NCBI RefSeq assembly: GCF_040530035.1
Contig: NZ_JBEWCD010000002.1
Location: 558,001-622,000 of the forward strand
Length of the DNA stretch: 64,000 nucleotides
Direction of reading: 5' to 3'
Source of the DNA: Roseibium sp. HPY-6
Lineage (GTDB): Bacteria; Pseudomonadota; Alphaproteobacteria; Rhizobiales; Stappiaceae
Of this stretch, positions 43,527 through 54,756 are shown piece by piece. Both the position numbers and the translations under genes were made by a program. Under the pieces are notes generated by a model, which was not told the origin of the DNA, made no database searches, and saw nothing but the letters and a program-made list of their open reading frames with translations. Within the stretch, counting starts at the first letter, position 1; every line of letters begins with the position of its first letter.

Positions 43527-44267
43527 TCAGCGGTCTGGCTCTATGATTTGCGGGGCATTGTCCGGATCGTTGGCTTTAAGCCACGCAATTGCCTGCTCAC
43601 AGAGGAAGAAATCGAACTCGGAGTGAATATCCAGGCCCGTTTCCGAGCGATCGTTGATGATCGGCAAGATGCGATCGCCGATACGGCGTCCGTTCCGCCA
43701 CAGATGGGCCCGGCTGGCGCAGGTCAGTCCGGTATCTTCCCGGTAGATCTTCTTTCGAACCTGCCGCGACGAATAAGACGCCATCCAATCCTGCAGGCGG
43801 CTGTAGCCTTCATCATCGCCATCGTTCTTGATCCAGTAGTTCTTGTGGGTCCCGTGAACAGAAAATGCGCTCTCAAGGTCTGGATCGTTCTTGAGCGCAT
43901 CTACAGCCTGTTTGACCCAGGCCGGGTTCCTGAAGATGTCTGTTGCCGTCAGAAACACGCAGATATCAAACGTCTCGTTTGTAAGCTCTTCGTAAGACGC
44001 GAGCGCATGCTGGAGTGTTTCTTCCGTCGTCGAAAGGTCCTGAGCCAGTTCCCTCGGCCTGATGAAGGGGACGCTGGCGCCGTAACGCCTGGCAACGTCC
44101 GCAATCTCTTCTGAATCCGTTGTGACGATGATCTCATCGCAGGCTCCACTGAGACGCGCAGCCGAAATCGGATAGGCAATCAGGGGGTGTCCGTCGAGAA
44201 GCTTGATGTTCTTTCCCGGAAGTCCCTTCGAACCACCTCGCGCAGGGATAATTGCGATCGTTTTCAT
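43527..44267 (-). CDS. CMP-sugar synthetase (NeuA/KdsB-like cytidylyltransferase)
   Basis: A 246-residue cytidylyltransferase with the canonical nucleotide-binding ARGGSKGLPGKN (residues 9-20) and EIIVTTDSEEIADVARRYGA. It should activate a 2-keto-3-deoxy (ulosonic or nonulosonic) acid as its CMP derivative. It lies in the same direction as the GT29-like gene upstream and the GT2 fusion downstream. No NeuB or NeuC homologue is in the window; the only PEP-condensing synthase is the DAHP-synthase-like protein. Confidence 0.9.
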   Translation of the reverse strand: MKTIAIIPARGGSKGLPGKNIKLLDGHPLIAYPISAARLSGACDEIIVTTDSEEIADVARRYGASVPFIRPRELAQDLSTTEETLQHALASYEELTNETFDICVFLTATDIFRNPAWVKQAVDALKNDPDLESAFSVHGTHKNYWIKNDGDDEGYSRLQDWMASYSSRQVRKKIYREDTGLTCASRAHLWRNGRRIGDRILPIINDRSETGLDIHSEFDFFLCEQAIAWLKANDPDNAPQIIEPDR

Positions 44268-44455
44268 TCTTGTTTTCTCTGTCGGTTGAGATTTCGGTTA
44301 TCCGTGCGTGGCCCGGTGTTTGCGCACCGTCTAGCATATATTCTGACAAATCAGGAAGGGCGGTTGGGTCACGCCTCTTCAACGCAAACACGCCGGGATT
44401 TCCGCGGCGCAGGTTGCCTTAGCGTCGAGGCCACAAGCTGGCGGAGGCAGGGGTC

Positions 44456-45139
44456 TCATTCGCCGTATATTCGTTTTTTGGTCTCGGCGCTGGAATGAAT
44501 GAGTTTGTTCTGGACGTAGTGCTTCAGGCGCTTTTCCGTCAACCGAAGCCAGAATTCCGCCTCTTCGGCAAAAGGGCGCCGAGCCGGAACTCCGCTCGCA
44601 TCGAACTTCTTGAGCCGTCCTTCTTTCACAAGATCATTGATCCAGTCTCTTTCCGCATCAAGGTCATGTGTGTGCATGCCCTGGTGGGTAAAGCCGAACA
44701 TGCGCAGTTCCGCCTCCGGTTTTATGTCCAGCAGTTCAGCGATGGCGCAAATGCCGGTTGTCGGCAGGAAATCAGGGCCCGCAGCGTAGCGTTCCAGGTG
44801 GTTGCGCGCCTTCTCCAGCGGACCAAAGCCCAGATATTTCGGCTTGCATTCATGTTCGAACAGCCAGTCGACCTGCCCGTTTTCTTCAATGTCGTTGATC
44901 CAGACTTCCTTGGCGCGGTGAAGGGCGACGGGATTGATCCGTTTGCTCATGTAAACGCGGGCGCGGTTGATCATCAAAATGTCCACACGCTTGCCGGCCG
45001 CGCCGCACGAAGTGGCTCTGTTGAATCTCAGAACGATATCGGCCTCATCGATTACTGCGGCATTTTCCTGCGAGACAGGTCCGTTTCCGACGATTGCAAG
45101 TGTCTTGGGGTTTCGTGCCAACAGGCTGCTGTCGATCAT
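44456..45139 (-). CDS. GT29 sialyltransferase-like protein
   Basis: A 227-residue protein resembling glycosyltransferase family 29. An L-motif-like stretch (LAIVGNGPVSQENAAVIDE ... VLRFN, residues 14-40) binds CMP-sugar in the family. An S-motif-like PTTGICAIAELL ... LRMFGF (126-150) and HxxxxE (His158-Glu163) as in motif VS are present. GT29 enzymes transfer sialic or related acids from CMP donors. ATG 45139 follows AGGA and is chosen over an upstream GTG. No signal or membrane anchor is visible, so it may work in the cytosol on a lipid-linked acceptor (inference). Confidence 0.75.
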   Translation of the reverse strand: MIDSSLLARNPKTLAIVGNGPVSQENAAVIDEADIVLRFNRATSCGAAGKRVDILMINRARVYMSKRINPVALHRAKEVWINDIEENGQVDWLFEHECKPKYLGFGPLEKARNHLERYAAGPDFLPTTGICAIAELLDIKPEAELRMFGFTHQGMHTHDLDAERDWINDLVKEGRLKKFDASGVPARRPFAEEAEFWLRLTEKRLKHYVQNKLIHSSAETKKRIYGE

Positions 45140-45514
45140 TCTTGTCCTGAAACGCTCCACGTGAACCACGTCTTGGTATCAATTTTGACCGCCTTATCAG
45201 ACAGAACTGTAAAGAGCACAAGTATTGTCTCGGTGTTGAGAGGGTGGGGGCGCAACGAATGATATTTTCAGGGCAAATTCGCTGGAGGATCCAGGCCGAC
45301 CGCGTTGGGCACCGTCGGGGCCGGACGGAGCAAAGCACATGACAGATCCGAAATCGCAGGCACCTGTTTTAGGAGCCAGCATCAAAGCAAGAAATCAAAA
45401 GGGTCAATCGGCGACAAAAGCGAACAAGGGAAGTTGCGAGACTAGTCACCATAACGGCCAAAGGCCGTCATGGCTGGGAGCCTGCCGTTGCCGCAACGCG
45501 TGAAGAGACATTGC
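45140..45514. other. Intergenic region with one hairpin, no gene seen
   Basis: These 375 bases separate the histidine-phosphatase gene from the GT29-like gene (both minus strand). A hairpin ACGGCC-AAA-GGCCGT with further flanking pairing lies at 45449-45473 but lacks a T-run. The rest probably holds the promoter of the GT29-like gene and the downstream cluster. Confidence 0.5.
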
Positions 45515-46084
45515 TCACTTTCGGAAAACGGTGAAAGACCAATACCCGTCATCGCCGTTTTGCGCGTTGTACCACCCCCTGCCTCTGAGTTGACGGGCAA
45601 TGAGGCGATTCATCATTCCGTGGCCAAGAAGCAGGACTTGGCCTTCTTCTTTGGCACTCTTTCGAAGTATCTTGGCGCAGGTTCGCGCGCGCCATTTGGC
45701 GGAATTGTAGGACTCTCCGTTCGCTGAAAATCCAAGGAACCAAAGCACGCGAAACAGAATGCAGTAGGTAAAAAACGAGAATTTGGGCCAGCCCAAATCA
45801 AGATACGGCAAGACAGGTTCTCGAAACACGTGATCGTAAGTGGTTTTGGCCTGGATCCCAAGTTTCTGGATCGAATCCGTTGCACGTTTCAGATCACTGC
45901 TGAAAGCGGCTGAACATTCATCGGCGACAGTGCTGGCTGCCTCCGTCGGAGTTGCCGTTGACGACAGTCCGGAAAACTCGTAGCTGGCGACGATTTCGCC
46001 TACTTGCCTGGCGGAAACCTTCTGCTGTTTCAATGATTCCAGATCGAGTTCGGGTTTACCGTGCCGCATCAATATAATCTGCAT
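45515..46084 (-). CDS. Histidine phosphatase family protein
   Basis: A 189-residue phosphatase with the N-terminal LMRHGKPE motif (phospho-accepting His) and the later GHGMMNRLIA. A hydrophobic stretch (FFTYCILFRVLWFLGF, about residues 104-119) is unusual for the family and could dock it to the membrane. It is on the same strand as, and just upstream of, the CMP-ulosonate cluster, so it may remove a phosphate from a pathway intermediate, as KdsC does for Kdo (inference). Confidence 0.85.
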   Translation of the reverse strand: MQIILMRHGKPELDLESLKQQKVSARQVGEIVASYEFSGLSSTATPTEAASTVADECSAAFSSDLKRATDSIQKLGIQAKTTYDHVFREPVLPYLDLGWPKFSFFTYCILFRVLWFLGFSANGESYNSAKWRARTCAKILRKSAKEEGQVLLLGHGMMNRLIARQLRGRGWYNAQNGDDGYWSFTVFRK

Positions 46085-46351
46085 ATTGTCTGCTCAAATG
46101 TCTGATCGCTGTACAGGACCGTTGTCTAGCAGGCGGTTCTTCGGCGGACAATCTGTGCGGCGGAGGGAGCTCGTCGCCTTGACGGCCATGCCGGCGACGG
46201 TGCGGTCCAATGTGCCGGACCGCGATCTTCAAGATCGACTTCAAATGATGTTTCAGGCGGCATTGTCAAAACCGGATGCTCCGGAAGACGTACAAACTCT
46301 TCCAGCAGTGCAGGCGCTTGTCGATGTGTTCTGGCTGGATACTTTTGGAAA

Positions 46352-46441
46352 TGGCGGAGAGAGGGGGATTCGAACCCCCGGAACGCTTGCGCGCTCAACG
46401 GTTTTCGAGACCGCCCCGTTCAACCACTCCGGCACCTCTCC
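46352..46441 (-). tRNA. tRNA-Ser (anticodon CGA)
   Basis: On the minus strand the 5' acceptor GGAGAGG pairs with TCTCTCC, followed by discriminator G and an encoded CCA. The anticodon loop is CTCGAAA, giving CGA. A long variable arm (about 15 bases with its own stem GCGC-AA-GCGT) marks a class II serine tRNA. The T arm GGGGG-TTCGAAT-CCCCC is perfect. Confidence 0.97.
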
Positions 46442-46933
46442 GCGGCACTTTCGACAAACGGGTCTCAAGTGGCGCGGAACATAGACAAGCTCCATTTCAA
46501 CCGCAAGACCCGATTTGCATTCTTTGAACAGTCGGATTCGTTGTGGCGTGCCGCGCGTTCTTTTGGGCCAGCGGCGATTGTTGCTTGGCAGGGCAAATCT
46601 CTGCCCGTTTGATCTATTCAAGGTGAAGGCTACGACGGGATGAAGCTGCGGTCGAGGCCTGAGCACGGCGCGCAGCGCTCGGCATATTTCCGTTTGACTC
46701 CACGCTTCGGAGAGTTATATTGCGCGGGCTCGGAAAAGTTTATCTTTTTCGGGTTTTCTTTGTCGATCCAGGCCAGACGGGCTTAAAGCTTCACGCAACC
46801 CGACACAAAGACCTGTCAACCGGACGGATGTCCGGAGGGACAGGCGCCTTGAGTTCGACCTGAAAGCAACCGGTGTTTCTTGGCCGAATGGTCGTGCCGG
46901 TGTGTCAAAAACGAAAAGAAGGACGTGCGCGAC
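46442..46933. other. Gap upstream of rplU with promoter, no gene seen
   Basis: These 492 bases lie between tRNA-Ser (minus) and rplU (plus). They contain a good sigma-70-like promoter at 46694-46721, leaving a leader of about 200 bases before rplU. A leader of this length could carry a ribosomal-protein control element, but I cannot point to a known fold. Short open frames are not supported. Confidence 0.5.
46694..46721 (+). promoter_or_regulatory. Likely sigma-70 promoter of rplU-rpmA
   Basis: TTGACT (46694-46699) and TATATT (46716-46721) are separated by 16 bases, close to the housekeeping consensus. They lie about 200 bases ahead of the rplU start. Confidence 0.55.
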
Positions 46934-47629
46934 ATGTTCGCTGTAATCAAAACCGGTGGCAAACAGTATACTGTTGCCGCAGACGACCTTTTGAAGGTCG
47001 AAAAACTCGAAGCCGAAGCCGGCAGCACCGTAACCTTTGACGAAGTGCTGATGGTTGGAAACGGCGCGGATACCACTGTTGGGGCTCCGACTGTGGAAGG
47101 CGCCAGCGTCGTTGCGGAAGTGGTCGATCAGGGCCGTGGCCGCAAGATCATCGTGTTCAAGAAGCGCCGGCGCCAGAATTCCCGCCGCCGCAATGGCCAC
47201 CGCCAGTCCTACACCCTTGTCAAGGTGACGGACATCCTGACCGGTGGCGCAAAACCGGCCAAGAAGGCAGCGCCGAAAAAGGCTGCGCCGAAGGCTGAAG
47301 AAAAGGAATCCGAAGCAGCGCCGAAAGCTGAAGCGGCTCCGAAGACTGAAGAAGCTCCAAAGGCTTCCGAGGTGAAGGAAGACAAAAAAGAAGAAGCAGC
47401 TGTCGAGCCGCTCTTCGCCGCACCGGAAGGCAAGGACGATCTGAAAAAGATCTCCGGCGTCGGCCCGGTTCTTGAGAAGAAGCTGAACGCTCTGGGCATC
47501 ACCACCTACGAGCAAATCGTGAACTTCTCTGCGGAAGACATCGCCCGCGTAGACGAGGTCCTGAACTTCAAGGGCCGCATCGAGCGCGACAACTGGGTTG
47601 AACAGGCCAAGGAACTTGCAGGCGCTTAA
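46934..47629 (+). CDS. rplU: Ribosomal protein bL21 with helix-hairpin-helix extension
   Basis: A 231-residue protein, whereas bL21 is normally about 103. Residues 1-102 are standard bL21 ([14 protein letters not shown] ... [19 protein letters not shown]). Residues about 105-165 form an Ala/Lys/Glu/Pro-rich linker. Residues about 168-231 carry a helix-hairpin-helix ([17 protein letters not shown], 173-189) that resembles the tail found in NuoE and related proteins. ATG 46934 fits the family start. It is followed by rpmA after 55 bases. The extension may contact rRNA or another partner; its role is unknown. Confidence 0.95.
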   Translation: MFAVIKTGGKQYTVAADDLLKVEKLEAEAGSTVTFDEVLMVGNGADTTVGAPTVEGASVVAEVVDQGRGRKIIVFKKRRRQNSRRRNGHRQSYTLVKVTDILTGGAKPAKKAAPKKAAPKAEEKESEAAPKAEAAPKTEEAPKASEVKEDKKEEAAVEPLFAAPEGKDDLKKISGVGPVLEKKLNALGITTYEQIVNFSAEDIARVDEVLNFKGRIERDNWVEQAKELAGA

Positions 47630-47684
47630 GGCCGCTGTTTCAGGACTGTTGATTTAAGAATTCGAAGAACGAGGAGTTCTAACG

Positions 47685-47954
47685 ATGGCACATAAGAAGG
47701 CAGGCGGCTCGTCCCGCAACGGCCGCGACTCAGCTGGCCGCCGTCTCGGCATCAAGAAGTATGGCGGGGAATCCGTGATTCCCGGCAACATCATCGCTCG
47801 TCAGCGTGGCACACAGTGGCACCCGGGCACCGGCGTGGGCATGGGTAAGGATCACACCATTTTCGCGACCGTAGAAGGCAAGGTTCAGTTTAAGGCGGCA
47901 GCCAACAAACGAACACTTATCAATGTGGTCCCAGTGGCGGAAGCCGCGGAGTAA
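47685..47954 (+). CDS. rpmA: Ribosomal protein bL27
   Basis: An 89-residue bL27 with the typical [16 protein letters not shown] start and [15 protein letters not shown]. Its N-terminal tail reaches the peptidyl-transferase centre. A GAGGAG site precedes the ATG. It is co-transcribed with rplU and closed by a terminator hairpin about 90 bases downstream. Confidence 0.98.
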   Translation: MAHKKAGGSSRNGRDSAGRRLGIKKYGGESVIPGNIIARQRGTQWHPGTGVGMGKDHTIFATVEGKVQFKAAANKRTLINVVPVAEAAE

Positions 47955-48041
47955 AGCCGACGTGAAGTTTCGAAACGCCGGCGTCCCGTAAGACCCCGGC
48001 AGTTCGAGACAGGTCAGCAACCAGAAGACCAGTCGAAGATC

Positions 48042-48082
48042 CAAGGGGGAGATGGGACGCCATCTCTCCCTTGATTTGTTTG
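48042..48082 (+). terminator. Terminator-like hairpin after rpmA
   Basis: CAAGGGGGAGATGG pairs with CCATCTCTCCCTTG (14 pairs, one G-T) around a GACG loop, followed by a T-rich ATTTGTTTG stretch. It lies just before the ribosome site of the first acetyltransferase gene and probably reduces transcription into the downstream genes. Confidence 0.7.
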
Positions 48083-48096
48083 TACTGGAGGAAATG

Positions 48097-48702
48097 ATGG
48101 TTGTTGAAAGCGATGGATTGCTGGACGAAAGCAGTTTGACCGCGGCCCCGTTGCCGCAGGAAGCGGTTCATGTACGGCTCGACAAGCCGCGCAAGGACGA
48201 TCTGGCCGATCTGGTATTTCTGGCCAACAACAAGACAGTCGCGGCGAACCTTGCCGCCTTGCCCCATCCCTTTACTTTGGAAAATGGCCGCAATCTGATC
48301 GCGCGGGCCGGTCAGGTCAGGGAAAACTCGGCCATGTTCGCTATCCGGCTCAAGAGCACCGGTCGCTTGATTGGTGTCGCAAAATATGCCGCCGTCGAGG
48401 AAGACGGTGCCGTGCATGTCGGCTATTGGCTGGGCGAGCCATTCTGGGGGCTGGGGTATGCGACCGAAGCGGTGCATGCGCTGGTCGACCATGCCTTTAC
48501 ATACAACGACATTGAAGAACTTCAGGGATCCTGCCGCGTGACCAATCCGGCATCGCGCCGTGTGCTGGTCAAGTCCGGTTTCCAGTACCGGGATCAGGCC
48601 ATGATCAGGTCTGTCGGCGCCGGCGGGTCCGTGCCGATCGAACGGTACGTTTTGGAAAAAACAGTTTGGAAGTCTTTGAAAGGTTGGGGGCAAGGACGAT
48701 GA
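48097..48702 (+). CDS. GNAT (RimJ/RimL-like) N-acetyltransferase 1
   Basis: A 201-residue GNAT enzyme with the RimJ/RimL-type acetyl-CoA core: HVGYWLGEPFWGLGYATEAVHALV and RVTNPASRRVLVKSGF. It transfers acetyl from acetyl-CoA to an amine, possibly a protein N-terminus or small molecule. ATG 48097 gives a better ribosome-site spacing (GGAGG, 5 bases) than 48094. First of four tandem GNAT genes; its stop overlaps the next start (ATGA). Confidence 0.87.
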   Translation: MVVESDGLLDESSLTAAPLPQEAVHVRLDKPRKDDLADLVFLANNKTVAANLAALPHPFTLENGRNLIARAGQVRENSAMFAIRLKSTGRLIGVAKYAAVEEDGAVHVGYWLGEPFWGLGYATEAVHALVDHAFTYNDIEELQGSCRVTNPASRRVLVKSGFQYRDQAMIRSVGAGGSVPIERYVLEKTVWKSLKGWGQGR

Positions 48703-49268
48703 CACATTTACCTGAGTTGAGAACACGACGCCTGGTTTTGCGGCCGATTTCGCTAGGAGACACTGAGGCAGTGATTGAACTTGCCGGGAAGGACTTTCAG
48801 GTCGCCCGCTGGCTGACGTCTTTTTCGTGGCCCTATGAGGACGGATCCGCTGAAGCTTTTCTGGACACCGTTATTGAGCAGGATCCATTGGAGACGGAAG
48901 CTGTATTTGCGATCACCCTTGGGGGTGTGTTTATCGGTGTTGTCGCGGTCGAAGCACCCGGTGACCTCAAGGAATTGCCGAACGCGCCGACGATCGGATA
49001 CTGGATCGGACGCGCATTTCAAGGGCACGGATACGCCCGTGAAGCCGTCGAGGCTGCGCTCGACTGGGCCTTCGGGGCCTTTGCGACCGATGTGATTGCT
49101 GCCCGCGCCTACGAGGAAAACACACGTTCGCGCGCGCTTCTGCGCAAGGTCGGGTTCAAGCCTTACTCCATCACGGAACGCTTCGCCAAACCGCTTGACC
49201 GAAGGGTTTCGAACGTTGTTGTTCGCCTGTCGCAGGCCGATTTTGAGAAACAGCGGGTGCCGGCATGA
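48699..49268 (+). CDS. GNAT (RimJ/RimL-like) N-acetyltransferase 2
   Basis: A 189-residue GNAT protein starting MTHLPELRTRRLVLRPIS, with core GYWIGRAFQGHGYAREAVEAAL and YEENTRSRALLRKVGFK. The start codon overlaps the stop of GNAT 1 and the stop overlaps the start of GNAT 3, so all are translationally coupled. The substrate is unknown. Confidence 0.88.
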   Translation: MTHLPELRTRRLVLRPISLGDTEAVIELAGKDFQVARWLTSFSWPYEDGSAEAFLDTVIEQDPLETEAVFAITLGGVFIGVVAVEAPGDLKELPNAPTIGYWIGRAFQGHGYAREAVEAALDWAFGAFATDVIAARAYEENTRSRALLRKVGFKPYSITERFAKPLDRRVSNVVVRLSQADFEKQRVPA

Positions 49269-49803
49269 AACCCGTTGTTCTGAAGTCGAAGCGTCTGACA
49301 CTGCGCCCGCCTGCTGAGTCGGACGCTGAACGGCTGTTTCAATTGATAGGAAACTATGAAGTCTCCAAGATGCTGTCTGTGGTGCCATATCCCTACACAC
49401 TGGATGATGCCGGCTGGTGGCTCGGTCAGATCGCATCCGATGACAAGGCAGGCGAATGTGCATTTGCAATTGACGACGGCACCGGTCTGATCGGCGCGGT
49501 CTCGTTTCGCTGTCCGGGTACCGACCCATTACTGGGATATTGGCTTGGAGAGCCCTATTGGGGGCGCGGCTATATGACGGAAGCTGCCCGCACGGCATTG
49601 GATTGGTTCTTTTCGGTGTCCGACGCTCAAGTGATTGAGTCGGGCGCTCTGGACGAGAACCCTGCATCCATGAGTGTTCTGACCAAGCTCGGTTTCGGAC
49701 ATGGTGTTGCCCGTGAACTGAATGTGCGCGCACGCGGAAAAGTCATGGCATCCACCAGGGTGTTTCTCAGTAGGGAAGAATTCGTGGCAGGGGAAACTGC
49801 GTG

Positions 49804-49804
<1 letters not shown>
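49265..49804 (+). CDS. GNAT (RimJ/RimL-like) N-acetyltransferase 3
   Basis: A 179-residue GNAT protein. It has LKSKRLTLRPPAESDAERL at the N-terminus and the acetyl-CoA core LGYWLGEPYWGRGYMTEAART. It is more similar to GNAT 4 (shared YEVSKMLSVVPYPYTL versus YQVAKMLSRVPYPYDL) than to GNAT 1, which suggests a local duplication. Confidence 0.88.
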
Positions 49805-51442
<1,638 letters not shown>

Positions 51443-51443
<1 letters not shown>

Positions 51444-52588
51444 TGGCAACCGACCTGTCCCGCAGTCTCGGCCGCTACAAGCGTATTGTCGTGAAGATCG
51501 GTTCTGCCTTGCTGGTGGAACGTGGCGAGCTGAAACGCACCTGGCTGGAAGCGCTGGTGAGCGATATCGTCATGCTCTCCGAGGCGCAATCAGAGGTCTT
51601 GATCGTGTCATCCGGTTCGATTGCCCTCGGACGCGGTGTTCTTGGATTGCCGCAAGGCCCGCTCAAGTTGGAGGAAAGCCAGGCGGCTGCCGCGGCGGGT
51701 CAGATCGCACTTGCGCAGGCTTATGCCGATGTCCTCGGCCAGCAAGGCAAAAAGGCCGGACAGATCCTGCTGACCCTTGGAGATACCGAAGAAAGGCGAC
51801 GTTACCTCAATGCGCGGGCGACGATCGGCATGCTTTTGAAGATGAGAGCCGTTCCGATCATCAACGAAAACGATTCTGTAGCGACCTCCGAAATCCGCTA
51901 TGGCGACAATGACCGGCTTGCTGCGCGCGTCGCTACGATGGCCAGCGCGGACTGTCTGGTCCTTCTGTCGGATATCGACGGGCTGTATACGGCCCCTCCC
52001 GCGCAGAACCCGGAGGCGGTATTCCTGCCCGAAGTCCCGCGCATCACTTCTGAAATTGAAGCCATGGCGGGCAGTGCCGGGTCGGAACTGTCCCGCGGCG
52101 GCATGAAAACAAAGATCGACGCAGGGAAAATCGCGACGGCCGCCGGTACATCCATGGTAATTACGTCCGGCAAGGAACTGAACCCGCTCAAGCGTCTGCA
52201 TGAGGGTGGCCGCGGCACATGGTTTCCGGCCCTGGCAACACCTTCGAGCGCGCGCAAGGCCTGGATCGGCGGCCATCTTGAACCGCGCGGCAACATTTCT
52301 CTGGACGAGGGCGCCGTTAGGGCGCTGAAATCCGGCAAGAGCCTTCTGCCGGCTGGCGTGACGGCGGTATCCGGAACGTTTTCGCGCGGCGATGCCATCA
52401 CGCTGCTCAGCCCCGACGGACGCACGATCGGCCGCGGGCTCGTTGCTTATGATGTTGATGAAGCCCGCCTGATCGCGGGACGGAACAGCCGCGAGATCGA
52501 GGCAATCGTCGGCTACCCGGGACGTGCGGAGATGATCCACCGGGACGATCTCGTACTTGAGGATGCGTTTTTAAACGGAACGCGCTAA
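51443..52588 (+). CDS. proB: Glutamate 5-kinase
   Basis: A 381-residue enzyme that phosphorylates glutamate in the first step of proline synthesis. The amino-acid-kinase domain has [21 protein letters not shown] and NENDSVAT, and a C-terminal PUA domain follows from about residue 285. ATG 51443 is chosen because it overlaps the obgE stop and has AGGAGG upstream. It is followed by proA after a small hairpin. Confidence 0.97.
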
Positions 52589-52603
52589 AACGCGACGGTA
52601 GAA

Positions 52604-52627
52604 CGGCTCTGAAGAGCCGCCTTTTTG
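52604..52627 (+). terminator. Hairpin with T-run between proB and proA
   Basis: CGGCTCT-GA-AGAGCCG forms a 7-pair stem followed by CCTTTTT. It looks like a weak rho-independent terminator or an attenuator within the proB-proA operon. The ribosome site of proA overlaps its 3' end. Confidence 0.6.
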
Positions 52628-52640
52628 GGAGTAAACGACA

Positions 52641-53921
52641 ATGCTGGAAGTGGTTGAGGCCAGAACGACCGAGGATCTCATGGCAGAGATCGGGCAGCGC
52701 GCCCGCGCTGCCGGCAGGGTTCTTGCCACCGCTCCAGCGGAACAGAAAGACAGAGCCCTTCGTGAGATGGCACAGGCAGTCAGGCTCGCAACCGCGGACA
52801 TCCTCGCAGGCAATGCACGTGATGTTGAGGCGATGAAGGCCAATGGCCAGACGGCGGCCTTTCTTGATCGGGGCACCCTGAATGAAGAGCGGATCGAGGC
52901 GATTGCAAACGCGCTCGAAGATATTGTCGCCCTGGAAGATCCGGTCGGCAGTGTCATTGCGGCCTGGGAACGCCCCAACGGTTTGAAGATTGAGCGGGTG
53001 CGCACGCCCCTTGGCGTCATCGGGGTGATCTACGAAAGCCGCCCGAATGTAACGGCGGATGCCGGCGCGCTTTGCCTGAAGGCCGGCAATGCGGTGGTCC
53101 TGCGAGGCGGCTCGGATACGATCCATTCCAATCGGGCAATCCATGCGGCGCTTCAGAACGGCCTGAAGGAGGCCGGTCTGCCGGAAGATGCCATCCAGAT
53201 TGTGCCTGTGACCGACAGGGCGGCAGTAGGTGATATGCTGAAGGGGCTTGGCGGCAATCTCGATGTCATCGTCCCCCGGGGCGGCCGCAGTCTTGTCGAA
53301 CGCGTTCAAACGGAAGCCCGCGTCCCGGTTTTTGCTCATCTTGAGGGGTTGGTGCACATATTCCTCGACAAAGAGGCCGACTTGTCCCAGTCGATCGACA
53401 TTGTGGTCAACTCGAAGCTTCGCCGCACCGGCATTTGCGGTGCGCTTGAAACGCTGCTTGTCGATGAACAGGTCGCACACAGCCATATGCCTGCGATCGT
53501 GAAGGCTTTGCAGGACCGGAATTGCGAAATTCGTGGTTGTGATGTGGTCCGTGACATTTGTGAAAACGTCATTCCGGCAAGCGAACAGGACTGGTCCACC
53601 GAGTATCTGGACATGATTCTGTCGGTCAAGGTCGTGCCCGACCTTGATGCGGCGATGGACCATATCGCCACTTACGGATCGAACCATACGGATTGCATCC
53701 TGACGGAAGACGGCGATGCTGCGGCACGTTTCCAGGCCGAAGTGGATTCAGCAATTGTTCTGCACAACGCATCGACCCAGTTCGCCGACGGTGGCGAATT
53801 CGGCATGGGCGCGGAAATCGGTATCGCGACTGGGCGGATGCACGCGCGCGGCCCTGTCGGCGTCGAGCAGCTCACCAGTTTCAAATACAAGGTGCATGGG
53901 ACAGGTCAGACGCGCCCATGA
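52641..53921 (+). CDS. proA: Gamma-glutamyl phosphate reductase
   Basis: A 426-residue NADPH-dependent enzyme converting glutamyl 5-phosphate to glutamate semialdehyde. Key segments are [29 protein letters not shown] and the catalytic Cys in [19 protein letters not shown] site precedes the ATG, and its stop overlaps the nadD start (ATGA). The length matches the family. Confidence 0.97.
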   Translation: MLEVVEARTTEDLMAEIGQRARAAGRVLATAPAEQKDRALREMAQAVRLATADILAGNARDVEAMKANGQTAAFLDRGTLNEERIEAIANALEDIVALEDPVGSVIAAWERPNGLKIERVRTPLGVIGVIYESRPNVTADAGALCLKAGNAVVLRGGSDTIHSNRAIHAALQNGLKEAGLPEDAIQIVPVTDRAAVGDMLKGLGGNLDVIVPRGGRSLVERVQTEARVPVFAHLEGLVHIFLDKEADLSQSIDIVVNSKLRRTGICGALETLLVDEQVAHSHMPAIVKALQDRNCEIRGCDVVRDICENVIPASEQDWSTEYLDMILSVKVVPDLDAAMDHIATYGSNHTDCILTEDGDAAARFQAEVDSAIVLHNASTQFADGGEFGMGAEIGIATGRMHARGPVGVEQLTSFKYKVHGTGQTRP

Positions 53922-54550
53922 ACCCCATCGCATTCGGGCAGGACATCGGCGGTGATTGGCTGAAACTTCCGCATGCCGAGCCCGGCAATCGTATCGGAAT
54001 ATTCGGAGGCTCGTTCAATCCTCCGCATTCCGGACACAAGCTTGTTGCGGAGACGGTTATAAAGCGTCTTGGTCTCGACCAGGTCTGGTGGTTCGTTACG
54101 CCCGGCAATCCGCTGAAAAGTCATGCGGATTTGGCGCCCCTTGAAATGCGGCTTCACATGACAAGCGCCGTTGCCGATCATCCGCGCATGAAAATTACGG
54201 CCTATGAGACAGTCCTTGGGACACCTTACACGGCGAAAACGATCATGGCGCTGAGAGCAAAGCGCCCGTCCTTGCGATTCGTTTGGGTCATGGGTGCTGA
54301 CAATCTTGGCAGTTTTCATCGCTGGCAGGATTGGCGGACGATTGTCGGCTCCATACCGGTTGCCATTGTAGACAGACCCGGTGCGTCGCTTTCGGCCCTT
54401 TGGTCGCCAATGGCAAAAGCTTATGAAAAATATAGGCTTCCGGAAGAAGACGCAAAACTGCTGCCGGATATGAAGCCACCGATCTGGACATTTTTGCACA
54501 CGGCGCTTGATCGAACGTCCTCAACGGATCTGCGAAATTTACGTGCTTGA
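53918..54550 (+). CDS. nadD: Nicotinate-nucleotide adenylyltransferase
   Basis: A 210-residue enzyme that adenylates nicotinate mononucleotide in NAD synthesis. The nucleotide-binding [14 protein letters not shown] contains the HxGH motif, and SSTDLRN near the end is the ISSTxIR-like motif. The frame extends back into proA, but the ATG at 53918 overlaps the proA stop and matches the family start. Confidence 0.96.
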   Translation: MNPIAFGQDIGGDWLKLPHAEPGNRIGIFGGSFNPPHSGHKLVAETVIKRLGLDQVWWFVTPGNPLKSHADLAPLEMRLHMTSAVADHPRMKITAYETVLGTPYTAKTIMALRAKRPSLRFVWVMGADNLGSFHRWQDWRTIVGSIPVAIVDRPGASLSALWSPMAKAYEKYRLPEEDAKLLPDMKPPIWTFLHTALDRTSSTDLRNLRA

Positions 54551-54756
54551 ATATTGACAAAATTAACGATGAAAAACCGTTGTCTTGAAAATGCCAAACG
54601 GGAAGCGGTATTATAGGGTCGGTCGCGAAGAGCGCGGCCGAGGTACGGTCAACCGGTCCTGCATCCAAAACGGGTGACGTATGAAGCCGAACTATCTGGT
54701 TCGTGACGACGTTGGTAGCGGGACGGCACAAACGGCGAAAGGCACTACACCTGACC

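Noticed and set aside
52407..53687. Open frame of 426 codons antisense to proA and the end of proB
   Set aside because: Both genes on the other strand are certain; the translation is Arg/His-rich without motifs.
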